From contig NW_026947506.1 of assembly GCF_034190915.1 (NCBI RefSeq), forward strand, positions 14,073,501 to 14,137,500: DNA of 64,000 nt, in the 5' to 3' direction. Source of the DNA: Cavia porcellus (taxonomy: Eukaryota > Chordata > Mammalia > Rodentia > Caviidae). The translations under genes and the position numbers were made by a program. Below, piece by piece: positions 1 through 11,439 of the stretch. The notes under the pieces were generated by a model. That model was not told where the DNA came from. It saw nothing but the letters and a program-made list of their open reading frames with translations, and searched no databases. Within the stretch, counting starts at the first letter, position 1. Each line of letters begins with the position of its first letter.

Positions 1-876
1 TTCCAGAAAGCACCTAAGTGCATTGTCCTGGTACATCATGCCTTTCTATCTCTTTTTATTTTATCAGTTTATGTGGATTTGATCTTGTTTCTCCATCAAT
101 CTACTCTCCAGACTTGGTATACCTAGATAGTTTCTTGTCTTCCAGGTTACAATGTGTGATTTTTTTCCTCACAGGAAGTCACATTATTTTTCTCTTTTCT
201 TTCCTTTCTCCTGTTTGATACTCTATGTGGAGGCCCATGACAAATTAGACAGAGCCCAGACACCCTCTGTTCTTACTAGGCTTCTTACTGAGGGTTCTCC
301 TTCCCATTATGTTAGTACTGTAACTCAGTTGCTTGTTGCCTTCAGGATGGAATCACTTCCTATGTACACAACCACATTCAACAGTATAATACCCTTATTC
401 CCCACAGATGGTCTCAGGTCTGCCTCCCTGCTGATGTCCCACAGTTTGTACACCACAGAACAGTTTACCCACCCCTTACTCTACTCTTCTAATCAGATTC
501 TGACTAAGGATTGTTGGCTCTGGGTCTCCACATGTGCAATCACTTGTGGGACCACATCTATTTTGTACCACGTATGAGCTAGCAGAAATTTCACCATCAC
601 CACATACAAGTAGAGTCTGCATTTACACATACCAGCCTTTGGGAAATGTGGGTCTCTTTTCGTCCTTGTGATTTTCACTTACTGATGCTGTTCAAACACA
701 TAATGCACTAGCCTGAAAAGTCTAGTTTTGTACATACTTATCATGTTTCACTCCTTATAAGGACTCAAAAAAAACTACAGATACTCAAGAGCCAACAATG
801 TGGATCTAACTTTTCAAGTCCCCTTTTTCTTCGTTGCAGTGTCTTCCAGTTCTTTGTTTAGATATCTTCCCTCTAC
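1..876. other. AT-rich spacer, nothing recognised
   Basis: A plus-strand frame of 141 codons (152-577) and a few shorter ones are open, but they have no recognisable domain and no splice-site context I can defend. I see no SINE, LTR or L1 signature before the ID element that begins near 889. Confidence 0.5.
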
Positions 877-983
877 CAGTGTAATTTTTTTTCCCAGTAC
901 CGGGGATCAAACTCATGACCGCCTACCGCAAGACAGGTGCTTATGCTGCTGAGCTAAATCCCCAGCCCTAGCAGTGTAATTTT
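877..983 (-). mobile_element. ID-type SINE, minus strand, with target-site duplication
   Basis: Read on the minus strand this is the tRNA-Ala-like ID body: GGGCTGGGGATTTAGCTCAG, a mutated anticodon arm, a GTTTGATCCCCGGTACTGG B-box region, then an A-run. The direct repeat CAGTGTAATTTT flanks it at 877-888 and 972-983, which defines the insertion. Several substitutions from the young consensus seen elsewhere in the window suggest moderate age. Confidence 0.88.
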
Positions 984-1439
984 ATACTAATCTTGTTAGT
1001 CTCCACCAGTCATGTTAATCACTGAACAACTTCAAAACCCTCATTCATTCAACTCCCTTGCTTCTCAGCCCCTACCCAGATGGTCACTGGTTCATTGCTT
1101 AACAAACACTCTGGTTTAGGCAATGGCTGTCATTGCCCATATGCAGATATGCACAAAGAAGTTCTGCATTCAGACACCTACCAATTCTCACTGTCTCCTT
1201 CTGCTAACTTTTGATCATTACTCTGAGTAGCTGGTAAGAATCAAGAGATTTTTTTCCCCCACTGGAAAAATCAAACCACAGCTGCTCCTCAGATTACTCT
1301 AACCAGAACTGGATATGAAGCCCTGTATTGTTCTCATCATCTTGTTTTGACTGATTTTACTCTATTCTGTTTAATAGTATCAAGTTTGAGGGTACAGGCA
1401 ACTACTTTGAAGGCAGTAAAGATTCACTATGATGCCGAC

Positions 1440-2035
1440 TCTGGTTTGACTATTATTTTCTTTTGAAGTCCAGTGTTTAGGTTTTATTGGTTTTGTTCTG
1501 TACTGTTTTGTTCAATTTGATTATACCTGATGATATAGGCAATTCTTTTTAAGGTAGCAAGAGGCATTATTGAAACCATTGTTGATTACCTTGCATTCTG
1601 TTTTTACATCATGTACTATGTCTATCCTTTGTTTTGACTGACTGTTTTGCTTTGTCACATTTGGTTTTATTCTCTTCCAAAAAAAAAAAGTAATAAGAAC
1701 TGTGGGAGTAACAAAACCCATAATGTGTAAATGTTATTGTAAAAAAGAGCGGAAAAGACTCTAAAGGATACAACTGTAAGTGTGTTTAGGTGTGTAAGAT
1801 ACATGACCAGACTACTAAGTTTTTGTTGGATCACTGAACACAACTGTTTGCAGTCTCACTGTTTGAATGTCCACTTTGTATGCTTTTATCTTGTAACTTG
1901 AACAACTATTTCTAAGATGAAAATATGTAATCTATTAACTAGTCATTAAGTTCTTACTGTTTATTTTTTTATTATGTATTACTTATACTGCTTTACTGCT
2001 TTTTTTCTTTTCTTTTAATAAAATTTTTAAAAAAG
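1440..2035 (+). repeat. L1 3'UTR-like repeat, copy 1
   Basis: This stretch matches 21985-22556 over about 570 bases and 33605-34190 over its second half. Shared landmarks are a GATGATATAGGCAATT block, a run on a CCATTGTTGATTACC theme, T-rich Tgtttt runs, ACAATATGTAATCTATTAACTAG-like sequence, and an end at AATAAA followed by an A-rich tail (about 2018-2035). The terminal poly(A) signal plus A-tract suggests the 3' end of a retroposon, most likely an L1 3'UTR. The family name is inference; the copies are seen directly. Confidence 0.6.
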
Positions 2036-4189
2036 GAATTTTCAACAATGTACAGGTGCTGTACTATCAGGCAAATTAAACAATTGGAATAACTAATAAA
2101 GGAGATGTAAGTATATTTCTGCAATTCCTTATCATCATTGTCCACACAGTCAAGGCATCTCCCACTTTAGGACCTCTACCTCTCTGTCCCTTCCCACCAA
2201 TTGCACTTGGACATATAAATCACATATAGGCATAGGCCTGGGAAACCAGAGCTTGCCTGTTAAACTGAAAGCCAAAGTTCAACAGGGCAATGTGATTTAA
2301 TTAATCTATTTTTTTCATGACCTGAAAATAACTTTGGCAATGAGAACAGGAATAGTTGGACTGGTAAACTGTCTCTTAAGTATCATTCCTTATGTGAAGA
2401 TCTCTCTCAGCAACTTAAAGAGCTACCCCAAACCACTGTGAATGTACAATCATAAATTGCTTCCTTAGAATCAGTGACTGTCCAAAACAAAAAAGGCTTA
2501 GACCTCTTAATAATGGAAAAAGTTGGCTTATTATCATTCAAGAAAAGGATGTTGTTTTCACATAAACCAATTAGGCATAGTACATGATGCAACCCTAAAG
2601 CTTAGGGGAAAGGTCTCAGAAATTTGACAATATGTGCTTGACTCCTGAACTAATGTCTGGGGATGAACCTCATGGCTCCTTCCTCAGAAGGACTACTGGT
2701 CTGTATAATCCTCCTTTTCTTCTTTAACTGCTGTGTTTCCAGAGACCTGTCACAATTCATACACCATCACAACAGACAATGACTAGCTAGCCACTGTTTC
2801 TCTTCTCCATCCAATATGAAATGATTCTCCAATGCTCTCCTTGCCACTGGGATTCCCACTCAGCCCATGTGCCTTCAGGAAGTGACCATGAGAATCAGCA
2901 TTCATCTCTCCTTTACTTCTTTTTCCTTTTTGTTTATAATAAAAAAGTCAGGAATATGGGCCTCCATTTGGAAGTGACTGTCTTAGTAGCCAACCTATCT
3001 GCCAGCAGAGGCACAGTTCGCATCTCAGAACCTGCATTATTGGCAAACACAGGATGACGAAAACCATGAGATGGAATGCAAGCATCTTGATATCTGAAGA
3101 CACACAAGCACTCATACAAGGTGACTCAAGGACTATTCCCACTGAGGAATGAAACATCCAAAAAGGTTGGCCTACTGACATTTACTAAGCTCTTTCCACC
3201 TAGTGGCCCTTACCTTTTTTCAACATCCATAATAAAGATCCATTTATCTTTGTTCCCTGCAGTTGACATTTTTTACCCTTTGTCTGCCTGTGCCCAAGTG
3301 TCAAGCCATATGCTTCCTTTCTTTCACCCACCTTGTTGAGTGGTCACTGCTTAGTGCTGATTCTTACACTCTGAATATTATCTGGTAAAAAAAAAATGGA
3401 ATTAAATGCCTGAGTTCTAAATGTTCATTTTAAATACACTAAGTCACTTGGGGTAGATGACATTAAACTCATTCATGATGGTTTCATGGAATTAGGGAGC
3501 AGTATTCTTCTTTTCTCTAATAAAAACTTTCCTATGATTCTTCTTTGTTTTGTGATCTAAACTCACATAGTGAAAACACAGTCTCTGTTTTCATTACTGT
3601 CAGTAGAAGTAGGACACAAATCATTATGGTGACAATGTTTTGGGTTGCTGAGTATGGAATGCAGGAGGACTTAACTGCTCACTTGGAAGAAGGACCCCAC
3701 TGAAGTCCGATCACCTGTGATGCTAAAACTTTCTTTGAATACTCTCGTCCTTTTTATATAGATAACAATGTGAGGAAATACTGAAAATTAAGAATTCAAC
3801 ATGAGTATAAAAAGACAGAGGTCTGACATGAGTTATGGATGGGAGACCCTGCACTGCAGACATTTATGAATGTCAGAACCTTCAGGCTTGCTGCTGCTGA
3901 AAGGAAATTGACCAGGGATATGCCTTGAGATCTGCTGCCCAAAGAAAGGCCACAGATAAAATATAACACAAATACACCAAGTTCCTCCCAATACCTTAGT
4001 TAGAGTCAGTATAGCAACTCTCATTACAGTGATATATAAATGGCTATGCCTGGCACCAACCAAGACAGCATAGTGGATTGGTAGTGACACTGCTTGGGAC
4101 AGGATGCAGGAAACTCTGAACTAACACTGAATCAGAAATAAGAAAGTGAACAGAAGCATGAAAGACAAGGAGAACCTCAGAGTCTGAAC
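2036..4189. other. Spacer without recognised genes or repeats
   Basis: AT-rich unique-looking sequence. Short open frames on both strands (for example 2821-3057 plus and 3833-4090 minus) lack domains. I did not find a paralogous copy of this stretch elsewhere in the window, so the visible duplicated block starts after it. Confidence 0.45.
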
Positions 4190-4990
4190 CTAGGAAGGGA
4201 GGCTGTACTTCCCTGAGGCTACTTCTGCGTGCTTCCTACTAGACCTCATCTGAATTCCATACAATCCTCTGCTTATGTCACACAACATCACCTCTACATG
4301 ACCATGTGTCATAGAGTCCTCTCCAAGCAGGCAACAGTCAGCAGAAGTCACAGAAAGCTGTAGGTGGGCATGCAGGTTGACTCTTAGCAATGTGCTAAAG
4401 CTGCGATCTTTTATGCCAAGATAGCAGGAAGAAACTTCCTACTTTGGTCCACAGGATTGGACAGTTAATGCAGTCTGATTATTGTTGATGTTTGCTCCAT
4501 TGCTCTCTCTCAGACAGAAGTGACAGGAGATACAAACCCCTACCTGAAAGACTGAGGCCCAAATACATGATTGTAGCCAAAAGACTTCTGATCCAGGTTC
4601 TTTTCCATGATGTACGCCTTGTCTCCCCTGGAATGTACCTATGTGCTTTGATCCTGACTTTTCAGATCTGCCCCTGTTTTCTTAATGGACTCTGTGGGTT
4701 TTTTGTGCAAACGAGTTGCACAAAGCTCAGAAAATTCCATGGTCAATGTCCCAGCAAATATTCAATCTTCTAATGTTAGAGACCATGCTGAGTCCAGGCC
4801 AGGCCAAAACACAGTGGAATACAGGGAGAGCAGGCAGATTGAAAAGTCAGTGATGGCAATTAAGCAAGTTCTACCCCCAGATTTTCACAATATCTCAAAC
4901 TCTTCATTTTAAACCAGGAAGATGAATTCGTGCCATCCAAAAGAAACACAATTTCATAAAGAATAATTCAAAGTATACTAATATTCTGCC
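4190..4990 (+). repeat. Duplicated family segment, copy A1
   Basis: First of four copies of a segment also seen at 13470-14830, 23935-24420 and 36000-36760. Shared anchors in order: an ACCTC..CTGAATTCC block (4241-4258), an ATTGGACAGTTAATGCAGTCT block (4455-4475), a CTCTCAGA..GTGACA..AGA..CAAA block (about 4500-4540), a TTCCA..GGTCA..TAG block (4735-4770), a block around CCAGGCCAGGCC (about 4795-4806) and a GATTTTCACA block (4880-4889). The frames 4492-4773 and 4685-4912 are open but not conserved as proteins between copies. It may be an old LTR, or a promoter/first-exon piece of a lost gene cluster; I cannot tell which. Confidence 0.6.
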
Positions 4991-6690
4991 AAAGTGTAAA
5001 GAGGAAAGAAAGCCACACATTGCAACTCACTTAAGACAAGTTGCTTACATCATTCAGAGTCATAAAGAGCCCTGAAATTGGAAGCTAAACACATGGGGGC
5101 AGACTAGCTGCTACAATGGAACCCCAAGCTTCATCAAGTTGGTCACTATCCAGCGATACAACAGGGACACATAAAAACTTGAGACTGTGAGCTCTGAATT
5201 CTAGTAGTTTCCTCCTCACAGGCTGACTTTCTCCACTATTCAACACAAATGTTCCTAAAGGAGAGTTGGGTGATACTCTCAACTACGACTGATTGAGTCA
5301 AAAAATGTAGAGGATATTTGTAAAGCCCACTTCTAAATGTCTGATTGAGTCATGCCAGCGTGACTTCAAAAACCAAACCTGTCCCCTTCCTTTGAAGCTC
5401 CTCCTCTACACTCTCCAATTCCTGCTTCTCATAATGTAGATATTCTTCTTGTATTTATCAACACTGATGGCAGAGAAATCAGTTTGAAACCAAGGAATGT
5501 GGGAATCCTGCACGTGGAGAGAACCCTTCATTAAATACTATCTGAATGTTGATCATGATGGGGCAGAAAGCCTCTGAGAAATTTAATCCATTTTTGCCTA
5601 TAGGAGCCCTGTATAAGGTTTTAGCACCATTTAGAGGTTGATGGGAGAGTCTAGATGGAATAATCAGTGATTTTACTCCAACTCTTGTAAATTTCAGATA
5701 CTTCTATTCTTCTCTGCTAGTAAATTTTGGTGAAACAAACAGTGTCTCATGTATATATCCTCACAGAAGCAAAAGTTTGTCAAAGACTCAAGAGTGAGTT
5801 GAAAACTGTTTGTTAATAAAAACCAAGATTGCCTCTATGAGCTCACATTTTATTGATAATCCAGGTGCAGAGGCCGGACCTGCAAAAGCATCAGTATTTC
5901 AGGCTCTGGTATGGATTTCAGGTGGTATTAGGCCCTATCATTATGGCTCCCAGTATAACAAGATTTCCTGTATGAAAACCAGAGCATAATGATTTGTTAT
6001 TATTGGAGAATTTCAACAATCTTGTGAATCAACTTCTTTTTGCTTTTCATAGGCTTCACCATGTGAAAAGTAAGTGATAACATTAGGCTGCAGAAAAAAC
6101 CTGATCAGGTCTCAAGAGAGACACAACATTTCTTTTCCCAACAAAATATGTTTGGTTCTTTGGAAACATTGATCCAAAGAAAGACCTAATATCACCTTAT
6201 ATCTAACAGTAGTTATTTGGCCAACCTCACACAAGTGTAGAAAAACCTGAGGCTCATTAACAGGAAATGATTGACACAAGAGACAATACAGTTTTCACAT
6301 TCTCCTGGAGAGCACCTCTGACTGGAAAGATCTATGTGATCTTTTTTTTCATCTGCATGCCACAGTGTCCTCATCTACAGGCATTAACATCAATCATGAG
6401 ACACTTTGGTGCATTTGGATAGCCACATATACGCTATGCATCTCTTTTGACATGGGAAAATACTCAGAAGTTGAACACATTAAGGAGGGTTACATACAGG
6501 CCAAAGTATCTGTCAAGAAAAAACATTTTTGTGCAGAGAAACCATGACTGTGCATTTCCCCTAACTTGGATACAACACTCAAACATTTATTTTACAACAT
6601 TTACTGTGATACTACCTCAGAAAGCTTTCAGAAATAAGCTAGTTCTCTTACTTTTAACAATTCAGTGCAAAGACACAAGGATATAGTCAA
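4991..6690. repeat. Paralogous block A (matches 24420-26400)
   Basis: Collinear with 24420-26400. Clear anchors are TTCAGAGTCATAAA (near 5055 and 24508), GGGGCAGAAAG..TCTGAGAAATT with GCCTATAGGAGCCCTGTA (5558-5615 and 25578-25635), GAGCTCACATTTTATTGATAA (5840-5860 and 25848-25868) and an ACCTCAGAA..CTTTCA block (6614 and 26318). No gene is visible; the small open frames differ between the two copies. Confidence 0.75.
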
Positions 6691-8089
6691 AGGCACTGCA
6701 TAATGGCTGCCAAAACAAAGGTATAAACAGCCTGTAAATATAATAAAATCAAAATATACATACAATTAGATCATAATTATAGGACATAATATGAAAACAA
6801 TGATCTCAATTAAATATAAAAGTATAAAAATGTAATTAAGAAGACATTTTATAAAAAGAACTCAAGAATTAATAAAATAAATCAGTGTATTAGAAAAGTT
6901 AAAGACAGTAACAACATGAAAGAGGTAACAGGAAAACATTAAAAAAGAGGAATAATTATGAAAGTATAGATATATTAATATTAGAGAAATGGGCTTACTA
7001 TGTCATACAAGCTGCTGTCAGTATTTGATCCTCAGGACCCAGTGAAACAGCTCAGTGCACAGTGCCTACTAGCAAGCTCAGGGTACTGAGTTTCATTCCA
7101 GATACAAAAACAAAAACAGAAAAAAATATTTGATTCTCTTGGATCAGCTACCTGAATTGTGGATTACAGATTTCTAACACTGTGCCTGGATAATCAAGGT
7201 TATTTTAAAGGAAACATGAATTATAACAGCATTATCATCTCATAATTTTAGAAAGTAGATAAATACAAACATACAAAATTAAAAATATGGAAATAAAATA
7301 GGCAGAGAGAGGGGAAAATATAAACTATCAAATAACTCAAGTGACAGTCAAAAATTTTTCTTATAAATAGATCTCTCAGTAGGTTTTCAAATGACTCACT
7401 GAAACTTTTGGGACACTCATAAAGATGCCACGTGTGCATGTACTGGTTCCGCAGGATGAACATTTTATTATGTGTAGCAAAAATATACAAATAAAACATT
7501 GCAATGAAAAATTAGACTCATCGGGCCATCATCTGAAATACAGTCTTGGTAATATAAAATTGGGTAAGAAATTTCTGCAGTTTATACCACCAGGTGGATG
7601 CAATGTTTACCTAAATCCAGACAACATGTTTATAACCACAGTCACATATCTGAGCATAGAAAGTTTCACAGCCAGGATAAAACATTACTTAGCAAAATCT
7701 CATCTTTGCATGTACCTGACTGGTAGCCTGGTTCCCCAGCCTGAAATCCCTGAGCTCTACCTAAGCATCACACACAACAAAAATGTGATGATATTATAAT
7801 TAAGCTGTTTATTCATGTTTTTAATTTATCAAAACACATTTTTTTCAATTTTTTAATTTATCAAAGCATAGATAATACCATTTTTGTGTTCTAACATAAA
7901 AGAAAAATGCGTATGTCATTAAAAACCAAGACAAACAAAAAGGGGAAAGAGAATGAAAATGAAAAGTGATAAAATTTCAGTGCACAAAGAATAAGAAACA
8001 AAGATAGAAAAAGTGAGAAAAGAGACAGGGGCATATATGTTGCCAAAGACAACATTAACTGGAAAATAGGGTTTCTCATAGTTTTCTTG
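6691..8089. other. AT-rich spacer with an old SINE remnant
   Basis: Very AT-rich. At about 7027-7115 there is a degraded tRNA-derived SINE (AGCTCAGTGCACAGTGCC..GGTACTGAGTTTCATTCC..A-tail). A plus-strand frame of 124 codons (7425-7799) has no recognisable domain, and I found no match to it in the paralogous half. I treat it as chance. Confidence 0.5.
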
Positions 8090-10060
8090 CTCATTAAAAC
8101 TAAGTCAATTTAATAAAGGTACATTATATCAAACAAGAATAGAAACTGTACATAGCTCTCAAGGTCAGCACACACAAAATGTACAGGGAAAGCTGAATAT
8201 GTATACTATAAAACAATTTGCAGAGGAAATGGCAAAAATAAATCCCTAAACCTGGAAACATAGAGAAAAACTATAAAGAAGCAATTAAATTTCATTATGA
8301 ATACATGAAACTCATCAAATTAGAAAAGATCCCGTGTTGACTGTTTTAAGAAACAAACTAAAGACTACTGGCTGAGGTAGTATGAATAGTGCATAGTAAG
8401 ATTTTAAACAATACAAACTCTGCATCAGCAAGGAGGCTTCTGAGCATTCAAGGCATTTTCTCAAATCTTGCCTCCAGGGAAGCAAGTCAGAGCATGTTCT
8501 TTGTGGCACCTCTAACAATGACAGTAGTGGAGAAGCCTCCTCTGCCCTAACTGTGCAAAGGCAGGTAAAAAGCTATGGAGACAAACAGTGGAGTCTCTGT
8601 GATGAATTACACCCACACACAGCAGTGAAAAAAGTTTAAAAAGTAATATTGAAACAATTACAATATAGGATGAACAATCTAAAACATTCCCATTTGAGCA
8701 GTAAAATATATACATGAGATTGGAGTGCAGCTCAGTGGTAGAGCACATGTAGAGGGTTTATTCATATCCATGGTATACAGCCAGTGCAAAAATGTACATG
8801 AAGCCATGGGGTATACTCTAATCATGATAGTAAGTTGTACAACATGGAAAGGAAATTCTTCTGCAGCAGGTTCCTCAAACACAGCACTAGTGATATTCAT
8901 GCATAAGATTTGTTTCTAAAAAAGTCTGTTTCATTTCTTCTGTGACATTGTTCAACATCTTTGACTGCCACTCCTAAGATGCATCTAAATCTTCTTCATG
9001 ACCTATGTCATGATTACAAGAAAAAAGTTGAGACATATTTATAGCTTTTCTCATGTGCAGAATTAACACTGGTGGAAATGACTGACAGCAGATGCAGTGG
9101 ACACAGCTCCTGAAGGACCAGGTATAAGAATGAGCAAAGACCCAAGAGCTGCCACATTTTAACCTCTGCACCTCAAACATAGGCTCAGTGAGTCTGTTCA
9201 AAGTACTCTCTGCTTGTTCTTGCACACCCTCCTTATGTCTTTATCCACCTGCACTACATTTCAGATGTCACTAGTGTGAAAATCTACAACAGCCTCCACT
9301 GTTGGATTCTTTATGATGACACCCACAAGAAGCTTCAGACAGACTAAACTCTGCGTGAACTGAAGCAGGAGCTGTATCTCAGCTGTGTCACATCCATTCC
9401 CATAGCCACTTGCAGTAAACTCACATAGAGTGAGCAAGCCCAAAGAACTCAGGGGAATTTCAGAGACTGCAGTCTCTTTTGACTTACGGAACATGTAACT
9501 ATGATTCATGGTCATCTCTTTTCCCAGAGACATATATGTCACTGCTCAGGTGAAAGAGCCTTGGATGTCATGGGACTGGACAGACATGCCTTCAGCCTAT
9601 TAATGTTATAGAAATGAAAGTGGGCTTACATGAGCAGGCAAACTGGCATGGCAAGGCAGGTTACCCAAAGTTAAAGCAATTAGAAAGATTTCCAGAACCA
9701 GCATGAAGTAGAACTACAAATGAAAGTGCTTTATCTTCAGCCAGGTGCAGGATTGGTGGTTTGTGTTCAAACTGCTCAGCCTCATGTCTGAGTATTGAAA
9801 ATCTCTGCTCTATTGACTTGTTAGGGTCATGGAAGCCACACAATGTGAACAGAGTGGGGCATCTCATAAGGATCATCATCATGAAAACAACTCAAAGCAA
9901 AGAAAACAATCCTAAATTCAGTGTTCTTTTTTCCAAATACTACTCATGTTATTCTTCTGATTCAGTTGTTTTTGGAGAGTCCAATTAATATAGCACTCAA
10001 AACAAGAAGCCATAAGTTAAGTATCATGTTCTATAGAGGACTTTAAGAAGGTGTGAATCT
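8090..10060. repeat. Paralogous block A (matches about 31300-33360)
   Basis: Collinear with about 31300-33360: GTCAGCACACACAAAAT (8164 and 31411), GTGCATAG with ATTTTAAACAATACA (8389-8415 and 31758-31785), GGAGACAAACAGTGGAGTC (8577 and 31943), GACTGACAGCAGATG (9079 and 32400) and TGGGGCATCTCATAAGGATC (9857-9876 and 33163-33182). Divergence, counted by eye over 9661-9882, is about 35 of 222 bases. A degraded tRNA-derived SINE (8716-8775) is present in both copies (32083-32140), so that insertion predates the duplication. Confidence 0.85.
9661..9882 (-). CDS. Small paired ORF, unknown, 73 codons (copy A)
   Basis: I do not recognise this frame. It is listed because the paralogous position (32967-33188, minus) carries a frame of the same 73-codon length with the same start (MMMILMRCPTLFTL) and the same stop. 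By eye about 55 of 73 residues are identical. There is no signal peptide, membrane span or known motif. Roughly 35 base differences over 222 give 18 residue changes, close to what neutral drift of non-coding DNA could give, so conservation of reading is unproven. On the minus strand it is followed by further short frames (9542-9261 and 9225-8974) in other phases, which could be exons or chance. More likely non-coding than coding. Confidence 0.2.
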   Translation of the reverse strand: MMMILMRCPTLFTLCGFHDPNKSIEQRFSILRHEAEQFEHKPPILHLAEDKALSFVVLLHAGSGNLSNCFNFG

Positions 10061-10929
10061 AGTGACACTACTGGAGTTAGAAATATGATGATCAAAAAAA
10101 AAAAAAAATGAAATAGGGTGACCAACCCAAACCACGTTGAAAATGAAAAGTGTTGAATGTGCAAGAATATACCCAATTGGGCAAACATTACTTCTACACA
10201 TTGGATCCTTTAAGCCTGCTCAACACATTTGCTTAATCTGTGTTTGGGGATATATAGATAACATAATCCAAATTTTATAACGAAACACTAAAATCTCTCC
10301 AATTTAAAATCTCAATTCACTGAATTGAGTCCACTGCAATCACTAGTTGTTCAGCATCAGTGTCCTGTTGCTCAAGAGCAGTTATTCATCATTGCTGTCC
10401 TCCATCATGGACAAGCAGTATACTATACACCACTAGTGCACAAAAACAATAAAATTGAAATATAAAGTAAAATTTCCATTAAATAATTTTCCTGTATTTA
10501 TCAGAAATTTTACTGGTCCTAGAGAATATTAAACAAGTTATTATCTATTGGAGATAAATTCCAGAATTCATATTTTGTATCAAAAGAGGGTCACACTGAA
10601 TTCTTCAGGCAGGTTGTTGTAACACTTGTCACAGTCCCCAAGTGGCTGAGAGTAAAGGTGTGAACTATCACACTATCACACATCAGTAAACTGATGTTTA
10701 TTTTACCCAAGCATTCAAATCTTAGTACATCATGGTGTATAAAAACATCCCAACCTTAAACTGATACAGTGATACACATGTATTATTATGTATGCATTAA
10801 ATGAGTTACAAACACTATCAAAAACTCACACCACTTAGGGCAACTTAGTAAGATCAGTTCACAAAAATTTTTAAAAAATTTAAAAACTTAGCTCAGACCA
10901 AACTTTCAGAGTTCAGTCCCTACAATAAA
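10061..10929. other. AT-rich spacer
   Basis: Between the end of the clear paralogous block and the AAAC tract I see only AT-rich sequence, with one A-run near 10096-10108. No gene or classified repeat recognised. Confidence 0.4.
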
Positions 10930-10955
10930 AAACAAACAAACAAACAAACAAACAA
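10930..10955. repeat. (AAAC)n microsatellite
   Basis: Six to seven perfect AAAC units directly upstream of a B1-type SINE. It may be the A-rich tail of an older retroposon. Confidence 0.9.
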
Positions 10956-10956
10956 C

Positions 10957-11090
10957 CAAGCATGCTGAGCAGGGTGGTGTACACCTGTAGTCCCAGCTGG
11001 AATGAGGCTGAGGCAAAAAGTTTTTAATGAATTTGAAGCCAGCCTGCTCTACAAAGTGAGATTCTGTCTCAAAAAATAAATTAATAAATT
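10957..11090 (+). mobile_element. B1-type (7SL-derived) SINE
   Basis: Recognised by the order GGTGGTGTACACCTGTAGTCC, GAGGCTGAGGCAA, AAGCCAGCCTG..CTACAAAGTGAGA and TCTGTCTCAAAAAA, the standard B1/Alu monomer layout with a pol III A box near the start and an A-rich end. It is diverged. No counterpart is seen in the paralogous half around 33360-34190. Confidence 0.85.
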
Positions 11091-11439
11091 AATCATCAAG
11101 ATCATCTGGAAATATTTGAAACACTGGAGATACCCCCGCAATTCTACTTCTGCTAAGGTGTCCACAATAACTTTAAAGCAAAACAAGGCCATGCAGTTGC
11201 CTCTTTAAAGATTTTGCCTCAGAAAAGATTCCATGAACTGATCAGTAGCAGCAGAAGACACAGTTACCTATAATTAAATTCCCTTCCTTTCTTCAAGCCT
11301 GTGACCTTTGCCCACCTCACAAATCAAGCAAGCACACAAGTCAGCCTACCTAACCATGGATATGCTGCACTACTTCTATTTTAGGTTTCTCCCCTACTCC
11401 AGTACTAATTTGAAAGTCTATCACAAGCAGCATTTTTAA

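Noticed and set aside
152..577. 141-codon plus-strand frame as a gene
   Set aside because: No domain, no signal of coding composition and no splice or promoter context; AT-rich chance frame.
7425..7799. 124-codon plus frame
   Set aside because: No recognisable domain and no match found in the paralogous half.
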